A stretch of DNA of 64,000 nt, from assembly GCA_016786705.1 (NCBI GenBank), contig JAEUVV010000012.1, forward strand, positions 310,001 through 374,000. Reading direction: 5' to 3'. The first letter of the stretch is position 1, and the number at the start of each line of letters is the position of its first letter. Source of the stretch: Taibaiella sp. (lineage in GTDB: Bacteria; Bacteroidota; Bacteroidia; Chitinophagales; Chitinophagaceae). Below, one piece after another: positions 36,643 to 46,345 of the stretch. The position numbers were made by a program, and so were the translations under genes. Under the pieces are notes generated by a model, which worked only from the letters and a program-made list of their open reading frames with translations, had not been told where the DNA came from and did not search any database.

Positions 36643-37770
36643 ATGAAATTTTTACAGATCGCGATTGAAGAAGTCATTGCAAACTATAATGGCACACTTC
36701 CTTTATCCCATTTCCTGAAATCATTTTTTAAAAGCCGGCCTAAATTAGGCTCCCGGGACCGCCGCGCCATTTCCGATGCGGTATACAGTTATTACAGGCT
36801 CGCCCGCTTTGCCGAAAACCCGCAACAAAAAATATGGCCGGTCATCAGCAGGGCATTAGAAGACCAGCTTACGGAGAACGTGCAAATTTCCAGGATCATT
36901 GCCCAGCTTGATCCGCAACCGGTCGAGCTTAGCTGGGAACATATTTTTTCAGCGACCTTATTATCCGGGCAACTCGATAAACCATCCTGGTTTAAAAGCC
37001 TGTTTACCCTACCCAAAATGTTTATCCGGGTAAGAAAAAATAATGCAGTCGTTGAACAGGTTCTACAGGAAAATAATATTGATTTTCAAAAACCGGCCCC
37101 GCAAACGATAAGCCTTACTAATGGTATCAACCTAGCCAATCTTTTGCCGGAAACTCTATATGTAATCCAGGATTACAGTTCTCAAAGAAGCCTGGAACCT
37201 TATTTTAAAATAGCCCATAGTTACGCTAATCAGCCTTTAAATATCTGGGATACCTGCTCCGGCGCAGGCGGGAAAATGCTTTTACTGAAAGACCATTTAA
37301 AAGAAAGCAACATACTTTGTACCGATATAAGGCCGGGAATCCTGCATAACCTGCGGGAAAGAGCGAAATTATATGGACACCGCCAAGTACGAACCCGGCT
37401 CCTGGATGCTGGCAAAACAGAGCAGGTAGCCCAGTTAAAAGAAACATTTGACCTGGTGCTCTCCGATGTACCCTGCACGGGTAGCGGCACCTGGGCCCGA
37501 ACTCCCGAACAGTTTTATTTTTTCGAAGAAAATAATACCCGGAAATTCGCGGCACTTCAATATACCATTGCAAACAATGCCTGCAAAAAAGTAAAACCCG
37601 GCGGGCATTATGTCTACATCACCTGCTCGGTATTCAGGGAAGAAAACGAGGCTGTAGTTGCAAAATTACTGAACGATAACCCGCATTTAGAGCTCTTGCA
37701 ACAGGAACTCATTAACGGCATTCCCGACCAGGCCGATTGTATGTTTGTCGCGGTAATGCAGGCCCGTTAA
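36643..37770 (+). CDS. RsmB-like rRNA (cytosine-5) methyltransferase
   Basis: The 375-residue RsmB/NOP2-family enzyme has an N-terminal NusB-like helical part, motif I WDTCSGAGGK, motif II DIRPG, the catalytic motif IV DVPCTGSGTW and motif VI YITCSVFREEN; the two cysteines are the nucleophile pair of RNA m5C enzymes. It methylates a cytosine of rRNA using SAM. Length is about that of short Bacteroidota RsmB forms. It starts 13 bases after the TonB gene and ends tail-to-tail with a cupin gene, overlapping by 4 bases. Confidence 0.93.
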   Translation: MKFLQIAIEEVIANYNGTLPLSHFLKSFFKSRPKLGSRDRRAISDAVYSYYRLARFAENPQQKIWPVISRALEDQLTENVQISRIIAQLDPQPVELSWEHIFSATLLSGQLDKPSWFKSLFTLPKMFIRVRKNNAVVEQVLQENNIDFQKPAPQTISLTNGINLANLLPETLYVIQDYSSQRSLEPYFKIAHSYANQPLNIWDTCSGAGGKMLLLKDHLKESNILCTDIRPGILHNLRERAKLYGHRQVRTRLLDAGKTEQVAQLKETFDLVLSDVPCTGSGTWARTPEQFYFFEENNTRKFAALQYTIANNACKKVKPGGHYVYITCSVFREENEAVVAKLLNDNPHLELLQQELINGIPDQADCMFVAVMQAR

Positions 37771-38132
37771 TCTTTAAAAGTATCGGCTTCATGTTCTGAT
37801 ATCGAGCAGAGCTCAATCAGGGTACAATCAGTATGGCAATACAATTCATGCCATATATAAGGACTGATCTCTATTTGTGTGGGTACCGATAATTGTACAC
37901 TTTTCATTGCTCCACCCTGCACTTCTTTATACGATAAAGTGGCTACCCCGGAAAGTAAAACCAGGATCTCGGGATTCTTGGTCAGGGAAAGACCTTTGTG
38001 GTAATGATTACCGCTGATGCTGCCGGCTTTACGAAAAAGGATCAGGTGCCGCCCCATTCGCTCATGAAAATATTCGTAGGTATAACCGCTGTCGCTATAG
38101 CCGATCTTATCCAGTTCTGTAAGCTTAACCAT
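37767..38132 (-). CDS. Small cupin-fold protein
   Basis: The frame gives 121 residues from the ATG at 38132, which overlaps the last codons of the upstream DUF1835 gene by 8 bases; a longer frame exists but lacks support. The cupin pattern G-x5-HxH ... is suggested by GNHYHKGLSLTKNPEILVLLSGVATLSY and IWHELYCHTDCTLIELCS. Such small cupins bind metal and may be epimerases or sensors; the substrate is unknown. It is translationally coupled to the DUF1835 gene. Confidence 0.7.
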   Translation of the reverse strand: MVKLTELDKIGYSDSGYTYEYFHERMGRHLILFRKAGSISGNHYHKGLSLTKNPEILVLLSGVATLSYKEVQGGAMKSVQLSVPTQIEISPYIWHELYCHTDCTLIELCSISEHEADTFKD

Positions 38133-38952
38133 TTTCTTCAGGATTGTCTGTTTGAAATAAATCGGCACCCTCAGCGGCACCGGCCACATAAAGTTTTACA
38201 CTATCTTTATTCAGGGATAGTTTTTGGGCCGCAGCCAATTGTTGCAGTCGCCAGATAAGAAAAGTATCCCCGGTAAATATTTTATGCTTCTGGATCGCGT
38301 TACCCACCAGCTTAGCTATTTTCTGGTTATTGGTACCGGCAAGATCTACCAGGTGTTTATCATAAAAATCGATCGGCTTACCAACGATCTGTTTAGACCC
38401 GGTACTGATCCGGATGCCGGTTTCCGGCTCCCCGGTCAGGCGCTTCCACTCGTCCCCATCCGTTTCCCATTCAGAAGGCGTGACCATGCGCGCCAGCTTA
38501 AGCGCTTTCAAAACCTGCCGCTGTGGAAGGCTGGCAATCCCTTCCGGATAAAAAAGTTTCCCTTCATCGTCAATAAAAGGCAGGCCGCTGATATTGATAA
38601 TATAAAATTTACCTAAATGCTTTTTCAGAAAATGCAATAACCAGAAATAAGTACATAGTTCAGCCGGGATACCGGACATCCAGAAACATACCTCGTCGAC
38701 CCCGGCATTAGTCAATTGTGTGGAAAGCTCCATCAGACGCTCCAGGTCATTCACCTCTACCTGCTCTGTACCTGTCACCTCCTGCCAGAAACCGGCCCGC
38801 AATAAGGAAAAAGGCAATTCTTCTGAACGTAAAGGACCAACATTGAACACATCTTTAACCACGAAAATGCTTTCGCTGTTTTCTATACTGTCAAACGCAG
38901 TTTGTAAAGTCGCCGCGGCATGGTCGCCCACTACAATATGCACTCTGTTCAT
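38125..38952 (-). CDS. DUF1835-domain protein
   Basis: The 275-residue protein begins with the DUF1835 signature (MNRVHIVVGDHAAATLQTAFD ... VKDVFNVGPL) and continues with GVDEVCFWMSGIPAELCTYFW in the middle. The family has no known biochemical function. It forms a two-gene unit with the small cupin gene downstream. Confidence 0.85.
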   Translation of the reverse strand: MNRVHIVVGDHAAATLQTAFDSIENSESIFVVKDVFNVGPLRSEELPFSLLRAGFWQEVTGTEQVEVNDLERLMELSTQLTNAGVDEVCFWMSGIPAELCTYFWLLHFLKKHLGKFYIINISGLPFIDDEGKLFYPEGIASLPQRQVLKALKLARMVTPSEWETDGDEWKRLTGEPETGIRISTGSKQIVGKPIDFYDKHLVDLAGTNNQKIAKLVGNAIQKHKIFTGDTFLIWRLQQLAAAQKLSLNKDSVKLYVAGAAEGADLFQTDNPEENG

Positions 38953-39056
38953 TTTTTTCCCTCTATTAATTTATTGAAAAAATCAATGGCAATTTACACA
39001 ATATTACCGGCATAGCTGGTTCGCGGCAGCATAGAATACCCACACCGGTGGATAAG

Positions 39057-39770
39057 TTAATGTGTTTTTTTTTCGACCCGGGTCAATATGTCCTGCAGCA
39101 ATTCAATCTGCATTTGTTGTATTTCCAGTAAATGTTGTTGCTGGTGGATCAGCAGGTGATCTAACTTCTCATGCAACCCGCGGATCTCGACCTCCGATTT
39201 CAGGTTAATAATATAGTCTTTTTTTGCCCGGTCCCGGTCCTTTTCTTCCTGCCGGTTCTGGCTCATCATGATCACCGGGGCCTGCAAAGCGGCCAGGCAG
39301 GAAAGGAACAGGTTCAACAAAATGAAAGGGTAAGGATCAAAACCTTTGTTGTGTAACAGGAAAGCGTTGGCTGCTATCCACAATACCAGGAACCCCATAA
39401 AGGACAAAATAAAAGTCCAGCTCCCCCCGAAACGGGCTACCCGGTCGGCCAGCCGCTGCGGAAAACTGTCCGACCCTGCCAGGTCCTCTTCAGTCACTTT
39501 ACTGATAATCCCGGAATCGCTTACCGTATCTAACACTTTCTGTTCCAGTTCACTTAAAGCACCCACCTCTGTCCGCAGGCTTTCAGCGATGTATTTTTGC
39601 CGGTAATCATTCAACTCACTGAGTGCCAGGCATTTTGTCGTATCAAAATCCGGGTATTCATTTTGTATAAGCGACAATACATTCGGGTTAATAATAGCCG
39701 CGGTAATCCGCTCCGCTGCCGGGAAGTCCTTTTTGCTGAGATCGCTGGTAAAATAAGCCTGTTTACTCAT
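39057..39770 (-). CDS. DUF1003 membrane protein
   Basis: The 237-residue protein has two adjacent membrane helices (WTFILSFMGFLVLWIAANAFLL and PFILLNLFLSCLAALQAPVIMM) characteristic of DUF1003. A basic cytoplasmic segment and a C-terminal coiled coil (LHEKLDHLLIHQQQHLLEIQQMQIELL) follow. Function is unknown. It is transcribed alone. Confidence 0.92.
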   Translation of the reverse strand: MSKQAYFTSDLSKKDFPAAERITAAIINPNVLSLIQNEYPDFDTTKCLALSELNDYRQKYIAESLRTEVGALSELEQKVLDTVSDSGIISKVTEEDLAGSDSFPQRLADRVARFGGSWTFILSFMGFLVLWIAANAFLLHNKGFDPYPFILLNLFLSCLAALQAPVIMMSQNRQEEKDRDRAKKDYIINLKSEVEIRGLHEKLDHLLIHQQQHLLEIQQMQIELLQDILTRVEKKTH

Positions 39771-39870
39771 TATGCATGAATTTTATAGCTTAAAGTTAAT
39801 TAAGCGGCACTTAAAATCATATAAATTCTTAAAGCTGCCTTTATAAGACAAAAATTAAGCCTAAATAAAT

Positions 39871-39878
39871 TAGATTTG
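39871..39878 (+). promoter_or_regulatory. Promoter element of the TPR gene
   Basis: TAGATTTG matches TAnnTTTG and lies 8 bases before the ATG at 39887. This suggests a transcript with almost no leader. Confidence 0.4.
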
Positions 39879-39886
39879 CAACCAAT

Positions 39887-40960
39887 ATGAATTGGAAAAA
39901 GATCATTACAGGTATTGCCCTGGTCACCTGCTTTATGCCGGATGGGGTTAAAGCCCAGGCCGCAGGAGATTCCCCTGAATTGCTACAGATTATTAAAAGT
40001 GCCGGTAATTTCCTGGATAAAGGAGATTACGAACAGGCCATATCCATGTATAAGCAGGCCATCAGGATGTCCCCGGACAATATCGCGCTTAGAAAGGACC
40101 TGGCTTACGCCTATTTCCTGAAAAGAGACTTTGCGCAGGCCCGGGAGATCATCACGCCCGTAGTATCCTCTTCTATGGCAGATGCCCAATGTTACCAGAT
40201 CGCGGCCGCTATCGAACAGGCTGATGGTAAAAATTCAAAAGCGAAAAAAATTGTTAACTCCGGCCTGGAAAAATTTCCTAAGGAAGGTGTTTTATACAAT
40301 ACCAAAGGCAACATCTTAAGTACGGAATCTAAGTCAAACAAAGCGCCCTTAAAAGAATGGATCAACGGGATTGCCGTAGAGCCGAATTATCCCACCAATT
40401 ACTATAATGCTGCCAAAGCATTATTCCAGGATGGCAATTACGTCTGGTGCATTATCTATGCCGAAAAGTTCATCAACCTGGAAGCACAATCGCCGAAGAC
40501 AGTAGACATGCGTAAAATATTGTTTGAGGCTTACAAAAAAGTGTTCACTACACAAACGGATGAGGCCATTCCTGCTTTTAACAAGAACGCGCAACAAAAC
40601 CAGCAAAGTAAATTAAGCTTTGAAGAAGCGTTCCAGGAAACCATCAATGCCAATATAAGCGCAATTAGCGATGGTTTTAATACAGATAATATAAGTATGT
40701 TGCGGACACGCTTCCTGATCTACTGGCATAACCGTTTTGAGCAGCGGTTCCCGCAGTCGATCATCAGCTACCAAAGCCGCCTGATGAAAAGCGGTTTTTA
40801 CCCCGCCTATAACCAATGGCTGTTTGGCGCTATAGAAAACTCACAGGAATTCAGCGCCTGGGTGAGCCAGTTTAAAGCGGAATACCAGAAATTTGAATTA
40901 TGGCGGCAAAGTAACCCTTATGTACCCTCCATGGGAGACGCTGTTATTAATTTAAAATAA
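39887..40960 (+). CDS. Secreted TPR protein
   Basis: The 357-residue protein has a signal peptide (MNWKKIITGIALVTCF ... VKAQA) and TPR units at about 35-170 (AGNFLDKGDYEQAISMYKQA, DLAYAYFLKRDFAQAREI, YYNAAKALFQDGNYVWCII). It is periplasmic, probably a scaffold; the partner is unknown. Its closing part (SISYQSRLMKSGFYPAYNQWLFG) is family-specific and unrecognised. Confidence 0.78.
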   Translation: MNWKKIITGIALVTCFMPDGVKAQAAGDSPELLQIIKSAGNFLDKGDYEQAISMYKQAIRMSPDNIALRKDLAYAYFLKRDFAQAREIITPVVSSSMADAQCYQIAAAIEQADGKNSKAKKIVNSGLEKFPKEGVLYNTKGNILSTESKSNKAPLKEWINGIAVEPNYPTNYYNAAKALFQDGNYVWCIIYAEKFINLEAQSPKTVDMRKILFEAYKKVFTTQTDEAIPAFNKNAQQNQQSKLSFEEAFQETINANISAISDGFNTDNISMLRTRFLIYWHNRFEQRFPQSIISYQSRLMKSGFYPAYNQWLFGAIENSQEFSAWVSQFKAEYQKFELWRQSNPYVPSMGDAVINLK

Positions 40961-40987
40961 AATCATACATTTTTAGTCCAGCTTTCT

Positions 40988-40995
40988 TAATTTTG
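40988..40995 (+). promoter_or_regulatory. Promoter element of ppa
   Basis: TAATTTTG matches TAnnTTTG, 21 bases before the ppa start. No -33 element is obvious. Confidence 0.4.
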
Positions 40996-41016
40996 CACAA
41001 ATTTTAAAAATCAACT

Positions 41017-41565
41017 ATGCAATTTAATCCTTGGCACTCCGTAAGCTACGGCGACAAAGCCCCAGAAATAGTAGACGCAATCATTGAAATCCCGAGAGGA
41101 TCCAGAGGTAAGTTTGAATTAGATAAAGAAACAGGTATGCTTCGCCTGGATCGTGTTTTATATCATTCTGTATACTACCCGTTAAACTATGGCTTTATCC
41201 CGCAAACTTATTGTGATGACAATGATCCGCTGGACATCCTGGTATTATCGCAGGTAGACATCCCTTCCATGTGCCTGGTAAATGCTAAAATAATCGGTGT
41301 TATGCGCATGATCGACCAGGGCGAAGCAGATGATAAACTGATCGCTGTGTGTACCGATGATATGAGCGTAAATCACTACAATGATATCAGCGAATTACCG
41401 CAACACTTACTGAAAGAAGTAAGACAATTCTTCGAAGAATACAAACGCCTGGAGAATAAAGAAGTTAAGATCGAAGCGTTTGAAGATGCAGCGGCTGCCC
41501 GTAAAATTTTAGTGCAATCTATCGAAGATTATAAAGTAAAATTCGGCGTTAAGCAAGAAGCTTAA
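41017..41565 (+). CDS. ppa: Inorganic pyrophosphatase
   Basis: The 182-residue family I enzyme shows the signature DNDPLDIL with its metal-binding aspartates, plus [16 protein letters not shown] before it and [11 protein letters not shown] after it. It hydrolyses pyrophosphate in the cytosol and so drives biosynthetic reactions. Single-gene unit with its own terminator shared with the Nudix gene. Confidence 0.97.
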   Translation: MQFNPWHSVSYGDKAPEIVDAIIEIPRGSRGKFELDKETGMLRLDRVLYHSVYYPLNYGFIPQTYCDDNDPLDILVLSQVDIPSMCLVNAKIIGVMRMIDQGEADDKLIAVCTDDMSVNHYNDISELPQHLLKEVRQFFEEYKRLENKEVKIEAFEDAAAARKILVQSIEDYKVKFGVKQEA

Positions 41566-41588
41566 CCTTATTCAATACATTTTTTCAG

Positions 41589-41618
41589 GAAGCAAGTTTG
41601 TTCTTACAAACTTGCTTC
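41589..41618. terminator. Shared terminator between ppa and Nudix genes
   Basis: GAAGCAAGTTTGT pairs with ACAAACTTGCTTC around a 4-base loop. A T-run follows on both sides, so it can work in both directions. Its right arm is also the end of the Nudix coding region (41604 on). Confidence 0.75.
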
Positions 41619-42023
41619 TTTATTTTGCCCGTATGCGGCTACATATCTTTTCAAGGAAGCTTTATAGCCATCAGGCATATTCAATGCCAATGCTTCTTCC
41701 AGCGGGAATAAGCCTGCTTCTTTGTGCTCATGACTGATTTGCAGCAGCTCCGCAACGCTTTCTTTTGCAGTACAGGCATAAGTTGCTATAAACACATACT
41801 TACCGGGTAAAACTTCAAAAAGCCAGGTATCTAAAATACCGGCAACTTCAGCCTGAATACCCAGTTCTTCTTCAATCTCCCGTACCACCCAAAGTTCCGG
41901 TGACTCCCCGGGGTCTATCCTGCCACCTGGCAATTCCCATTCGTCCCGCTCATTTCTAAGCAAAATAAATTTACCGGCTATTGTCAATACTCCCTTGATC
42001 GATACCGGGAACCTTTTATCCAT
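41604..42023 (-). CDS. Nudix hydrolase
   Basis: The 139-residue protein carries a perfect Nudix box GX5EX7REUXEEXGU (starting at the second G of LPGGRIDPGE). It cleaves a nucleoside diphosphate linked to some other moiety; the substrate is unknown. A TACATTTG promoter element lies on the minus strand at 42040-42047. Confidence 0.93.
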   Translation of the reverse strand: MDKRFPVSIKGVLTIAGKFILLRNERDEWELPGGRIDPGESPELWVVREIEEELGIQAEVAGILDTWLFEVLPGKYVFIATYACTAKESVAELLQISHEHKEAGLFPLEEALALNMPDGYKASLKRYVAAYGQNKEASL

Positions 42024-42125
42024 ACCTGGAATTTTTGTTCAAATGTAGCGGCAATTTCCGGAATCGGGGGTTATTTTATGGAAATAATAAAAAATCCCGT
42101 CTTCAAACAGTCTACTATACACATT

Positions 42126-42962
42126 ATGAAAAAAATCACGTTCATTACTGCTGTATTCCTTGCTTTAACCTTTTCTGGATGCTTTGGAGGGGCGCAGCCT
42201 CCGGCAGTTCACATCAATGATCCAGCAGCAACTGGGGCAACTCCCGCATTTGACTCCGCGACTCAAACAATCTACCTGCAAGTGGCGCTTTGTGATAATA
42301 AGTACCAGGGCATTGTCCCGGTCCCGGAAAAAATAGGCAATGGCCAGGAACCTGGCGCTAACCTTTACTGGGGCGCCGCTTTCGGGATCAAAACATTTTT
42401 CAGTAAAAGTAAAAACTGGGAATTAATCAGCACCCGCGCCCCCAATGATACGATACTGGAGCGGTTGATATTCAGGCATAAACAACATAAAGACGTATAC
42501 CTGGTAGCAGATGCCTATAACGGAAAATATATTAAGCAATGTACCGTTGATTTTCTCCACAATAGTGCCGGCAGCATTAAAGATACGGTGATGATAGCCG
42601 ATAAGGCTCTGGGTATAAAAGGCCATGCCACTACATTGGCCTATGTAGGCCATGACGGCCTGATGGATTTCCAGCTCAGCGAGACATTCCGTAACACCGA
42701 TAAAATCAAACGGGATATTTTTGTGCTTGCCTGCTTCAGTAAAAGATGCTTCGCTCCTTATGTAAAAGATGCCAATGTGGAACCGATACTCTGGACCTCG
42801 CACCTAATGGCCCCGGAAGCCTATATTATTCATGATGCCCTGGAAGCTTACTTAAACAATGCTACCCGGGAACAGGTCAGGGACCAGGCTGCAGCCGCCT
42901 ATGCCCAATATCAAAAATGCAGCCTTAAGGCTGCAAAGAATCTTTTAGTTACGGGTTGGTAA
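42126..42962 (+). CDS. Lipoprotein of unknown function
   Basis: The product has 278 residues from the ATG at 42126 with a lipoprotein signal (ITAVFLALTFSGCFGG); the ATG at 42078 gives a non-signal lead and is rejected. Residues 60-130 and 180-250 are alpha/beta with conserved-looking segments (YVGHDGLMDFQLSE, VLACFSKRCFAPYVKDANVEP is too weak to name). No family is recognised. The cysteines near ACFSKRCF could form a disulfide. Confidence 0.65.
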   Translation: MKKITFITAVFLALTFSGCFGGAQPPAVHINDPAATGATPAFDSATQTIYLQVALCDNKYQGIVPVPEKIGNGQEPGANLYWGAAFGIKTFFSKSKNWELISTRAPNDTILERLIFRHKQHKDVYLVADAYNGKYIKQCTVDFLHNSAGSIKDTVMIADKALGIKGHATTLAYVGHDGLMDFQLSETFRNTDKIKRDIFVLACFSKRCFAPYVKDANVEPILWTSHLMAPEAYIIHDALEAYLNNATREQVRDQAAAAYAQYQKCSLKAAKNLLVTGW

Positions 42963-43009
42963 CAGGAGCTTGACCATTCAAAGCCCCTGCTACCAAAAGT
43001 GAAAAAGCT

Positions 43010-43501
43010 TTAGCTCTTCATATTAATGTATTGCAAAGGCATATCCAGGTTAGCACCATTACACAGCGCGATCACCTCCTGCAGATCATCTATCTTTTTA
43101 CCGGTAACGCGAACGATATCGTCCATGATCGCGGCCTGTACTTTTAAGCCCGAATCCTTGATGAGCTTAACGATTTTCTTAGCATCTGCCTGCTCCAGGC
43201 CGTTTTTAATTTTTACTTCTTTTCTCAGGTATTTACCATGAGCAGCAGGCTCTTTGCTCAAGTCAAAAGATTTAGCGTCCAGTCCCTGGCGCATCGCTTT
43301 GGTAACGATCACATCTTCCGCTTGTTTGAGCTGCATATCGCTCTCTATCTCGAGTTTCAATACATAGTTTTTCTTATCTAAATCGATCTCGCAATGGATT
43401 CCTTTAAAATCGTAACGATTGGCAATTTCCTTTTTCGCGGTATTGATCGCATTGTCCAGTGTTTGTAAATCTACTTTACTGCTAATGTCAAATGAAGGCA
43501 T
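43010..43501 (-). CDS. yajQ: YajQ family nucleotide-binding protein
   Basis: The 163-residue protein shows the YajQ pattern from MPSFDISSKVDLQTLDNAINTA through NRYDFKG, then KKNYVLKLEIESD and QAAIMDDIVRVTGKKIDDLQEVIA. Family members bind cyclic di-GMP or RNA/nucleotides with two ferredoxin-like folds. A minus-strand TATCTTTG promoter element lies at 43525-43532. Confidence 0.95.
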   Translation of the reverse strand: MPSFDISSKVDLQTLDNAINTAKKEIANRYDFKGIHCEIDLDKKNYVLKLEIESDMQLKQAEDVIVTKAMRQGLDAKSFDLSKEPAAHGKYLRKEVKIKNGLEQADAKKIVKLIKDSGLKVQAAIMDDIVRVTGKKIDDLQEVIALCNGANLDMPLQYINMKS

Positions 43502-43568
43502 ATTTTTTTATTTTCTATTTTAAGCAAAGATACTGGCTATTTCTTAAATCTGTTCTATAGCGCAGGTA

Positions 43569-45344
43569 TTACTGCATCACCTGGTACTCGTAGATCTCGG
43601 CATAATAACCTTTAGCCGCAATCAATTCTTCATGTGTGCCCCGTTCGATGATCTTGCCATCGTCCATGACAATGATCTGGTCAAAGTCCCAGTTTTTAAA
43701 GATACGGTGCGTAATAATGATCACAGTCTGCGTTTTTAAATTGGCCTGCAGGTTGGCCAGGATATGCTGTTCCGTGGTATTATCAACGGCAGATATACTG
43801 TCGTCCAGGATCAGCACCTGGTGCTTTTTGGCCAGCGCACGCGCAATGCTTACCCGCTGTTTCTGCCCGCCCGAGAGCATTACCCCGCGCTCCCCTACAA
43901 TAGTCTGGTAACCATCTTTAAGTCCCTTGATTTCCCGGTCAATATGCGCCGCTTTTGCTACCGCTTCTACCTGTAGCTCCTTATTATCAGGTGCACCGAA
44001 AGCTATATTCGCCTCAACCGTATCAGAAAACAGGAACACTTCCTGCGGCACATAACTGATCTGCTCCCGGAGCTTATGCAGGTCCCAGTCTTTGATATTA
44101 ACACCATCCACAAGTACTGCGCCTTCCTGGACATCATACATACGGAACAAGAGATGAGAAAGCGTCGATTTACCCGAACCGGTCTTACCGATAATAGCGA
44201 TTTTTTCGCCGGCTTTTATGGTTAAGTTAAATTGGTCTATAGCTTTGATACCGGTATGCGGATAAGTAAAACTTACCTTATTAAACTCAATAGTCCCCTT
44301 CAATGGCGCGCTGAAACCGGTTTCCGGGCTGACGATTTCCGGTATAATTTTCAGGAAATCATTAATCCGCTTCTGGGAAGCAGCGGCGCGCTGCATCATC
44401 GAGCTGGTCCAGCCCAAGGTGGATACAGGAAAAGTAAGCATGGAAATATAAATAATAAATTCCGCTATATTACCTACCGTGATCTTGTCTGCCATCACCA
44501 TTTTACCCCCCACAAAAATGGTTACGATAAGGCTTAAGCCAATAAACAAACCCATAAGCGGCGTATACAGGGCTTCGGTTTTGGCCAAGGCAATATTACT
44601 TTTCCTGTACTGCATCGAAGCGGCTTCAAAATTTTCCTGCATCGCGGCTTCCTGTACATAGGATTTAATGACCCTGATACCCGAAAATGCTTCCTGCGCT
44701 ACAGAGGTCAGCGCGCCTAATTGCGCCTGTATCTTACCACTTCTTTTATTGATGATCGCGTTAATTTTGATCATGCTGAAGGCCAGTAAAGGCAGGAAAA
44801 AGAGCGAAAAAAGGCTCAACTCCCAGCTCACCCGGAACATTCCCCAGACCGACATTACGGTTAGTACAATAAGGTTTAAAGTATACATAATCGCCGGACC
44901 GGTATACATCCTCACCCGGCTTACATCTTCCGACATCCTGCTCATCAGGTCGCCGGTCTGGTGGGTCTTGAAAAAAGCCGTATCCAGCTTCTGGTACTGC
45001 TCATAGATCTCATTCTTCTGATCGTATTCTATGTGCCGGGACATCACGATAATGGTTTGCCGCATAAAGAACATGAAAATGCCACGGGTAAGTGCAAAGG
45101 CGATCAGGATCAACCCGCTTACCATCACCACGCTCATAATATCTTTTACAAATACACCGGCAAGGCTGCTCTCCCCGATCAGCCGGTAGAGATCAATATT
45201 TTCATACACCTGGTCCAGTACAGAGCGGATGACCACCGGTGGCAGCACAGCAAATACATTGGCGATCGTTACAAAAAGGATGCCTAAGCCAAACCTCACT
45301 TTATATTTACTGAAATATTTATTTAAACTGAGTAGTTCTTTCAT
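43569..45344 (-). CDS. ABC exporter, fused permease and ATPase
   Basis: The 591-residue half-transporter has six membrane helices in residues 15-310 and a C-terminal ATPase with Walker A IGKTGSGKSTL, signature LSGGQKQR and Walker B VLILDDS, then the H-loop ITHRIF. It would work as a dimer to export lipids, drugs or peptides; substrate unknown. A -7-like element (TATCTTTA) precedes it on the minus strand. Confidence 0.95.
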   Translation of the reverse strand: MKELLSLNKYFSKYKVRFGLGILFVTIANVFAVLPPVVIRSVLDQVYENIDLYRLIGESSLAGVFVKDIMSVVMVSGLILIAFALTRGIFMFFMRQTIIVMSRHIEYDQKNEIYEQYQKLDTAFFKTHQTGDLMSRMSEDVSRVRMYTGPAIMYTLNLIVLTVMSVWGMFRVSWELSLFSLFFLPLLAFSMIKINAIINKRSGKIQAQLGALTSVAQEAFSGIRVIKSYVQEAAMQENFEAASMQYRKSNIALAKTEALYTPLMGLFIGLSLIVTIFVGGKMVMADKITVGNIAEFIIYISMLTFPVSTLGWTSSMMQRAAASQKRINDFLKIIPEIVSPETGFSAPLKGTIEFNKVSFTYPHTGIKAIDQFNLTIKAGEKIAIIGKTGSGKSTLSHLLFRMYDVQEGAVLVDGVNIKDWDLHKLREQISYVPQEVFLFSDTVEANIAFGAPDNKELQVEAVAKAAHIDREIKGLKDGYQTIVGERGVMLSGGQKQRVSIARALAKKHQVLILDDSISAVDNTTEQHILANLQANLKTQTVIIITHRIFKNWDFDQIIVMDDGKIIERGTHEELIAAKGYYAEIYEYQVMQ

Positions 45345-45400
45345 CCTGATTTTTAAAGATAATTTTGCAAAGTTACTACTACAATAATTAAGCCTTTCTT

Positions 45401-45408
45401 TAAATTTG
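45401..45408 (+). promoter_or_regulatory. Promoter element of the small lipoprotein gene
   Basis: TAAATTTG matches TAnnTTTG and lies 23 bases before the ATG at 45432. Confidence 0.35.
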
Positions 45409-45431
45409 CGGTCAAATTGAAAAAATTAACA

Positions 45432-45668
45432 ATGAAGCAGACAGGGATTTTGCTGATAGCAATATGCGGTCTTATGGCTTGCGCTAAAACAGAGCCCGAC
45501 AGGACTTATTCTAAAGAAGAAGTAAAGCGCATCGTGGATTCTACGATAAAATCTAAAACCGCATCAGAAGCCGCGCAAAACGCCAAAGATTTTGAGATCC
45601 GGAAAGCCATCGAGATCCGGTCCAGGATGGATTCTATTCAGAAAGCACAAAAAGAACAAAAGAAATAA
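45432..45668 (+). CDS. Small lipoprotein
   Basis: This encodes 78 residues from the ATG at 45432; the upstream TTG at 45417 is in frame but places extra residues before the signal. Lipobox is LMACAK. The mature part is a charged helix (EVKRIVDSTIKSK ... KAQKEQKK). It lies head-to-head with the ABC transporter and tail-to-tail with mrpG. Confidence 0.65.
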   Translation: MKQTGILLIAICGLMACAKTEPDRTYSKEEVKRIVDSTIKSKTASEAAQNAKDFEIRKAIEIRSRMDSIQKAQKEQKK

Positions 45669-45672
45669 TTAC

Positions 45673-46077
45673 TTAAGGCTGTATATCAGCCTTTTTTTCA
45701 TCATTTTCCTGGAGCTCCTTTTTAGACTGTCCGCTCCGCAAATGATGATCTTCATCATACATGCCTTCCAGCTCGTCCAGCTTACTATCTTTCCAGAGTT
45801 TAGCCTTACCCATATAAGCGGCCCTGCCGATCATATGCCCGGCTACAGGCGCTGTAAGAATTAAAAACAGAACAATGGCCATAGCCCGGTTCGTCACATC
45901 CGGCACATTGAAATACATGGCCGCACATAAGAGCAACAGGCCGGAGCCAATGGTAGAGGCTTTCACCGTTACCGATAAACGCATATAAAAATCCGGCATC
46001 CGGAGAATACCCACCGCGGCTACCAGGGTAACCAGGGAGCCTATCGTGCATAATATGATGAAGAGGATATCAGTCAT
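45673..46077 (-). CDS. mrpG: Na+/H+ antiporter subunit MrpG
   Basis: The 134-residue protein has three membrane segments in residues 1-95 (IIL CTIGSLVTLVAAVGIL, IGSGLLLLCAAMYFN, AIVLFLILTAPVAGHMIG) and an acidic cytoplasmic tail. It is the last gene of the Mrp operon and overlaps mrpF by 8 bases. The complex exchanges Na+ (or K+) for protons. Confidence 0.92.
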   Translation of the reverse strand: MTDILFIILCTIGSLVTLVAAVGILRMPDFYMRLSVTVKASTIGSGLLLLCAAMYFNVPDVTNRAMAIVLFLILTAPVAGHMIGRAAYMGKAKLWKDSKLDELEGMYDEDHHLRSGQSKKELQENDEKKADIQP

Positions 46078-46345
46078 TGTCTTTCCTTTTTTCGAGGTAA
46101 TAAGAGAAAGCTACCGTACTTAAGAAGCCGATCAGCGCAAGGATCATCGCTACATCCAGGAACAGCGGCTGCTTGGTAATGATACTATAGATCGCGATCG
46201 TACCAATACCCATCGTGATCAGCAGGTCCAGCGCCACGATCCGGTCAAACACGGTAGGGCCTTTGTAAATGCGTATAAATACAAGGATCATCGCGATACA
46301 GTTCACCGGGAGTGCAAAGAAATATAGTAAATAATATAACGTCAT
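46070..46345 (-). CDS. mrpF: Na+/H+ antiporter subunit MrpF
   Basis: The 91-residue protein has three membrane segments and the family core GPTVFDRIVALDLLIT. It overlaps mrpE by 4 bases and mrpG by 8, so the three are translated in a coupled way. Confidence 0.92.
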   Translation of the reverse strand: MTLYYLLYFFALPVNCIAMILVFIRIYKGPTVFDRIVALDLLITMGIGTIAIYSIITKQPLFLDVAMILALIGFLSTVAFSYYLEKRKDND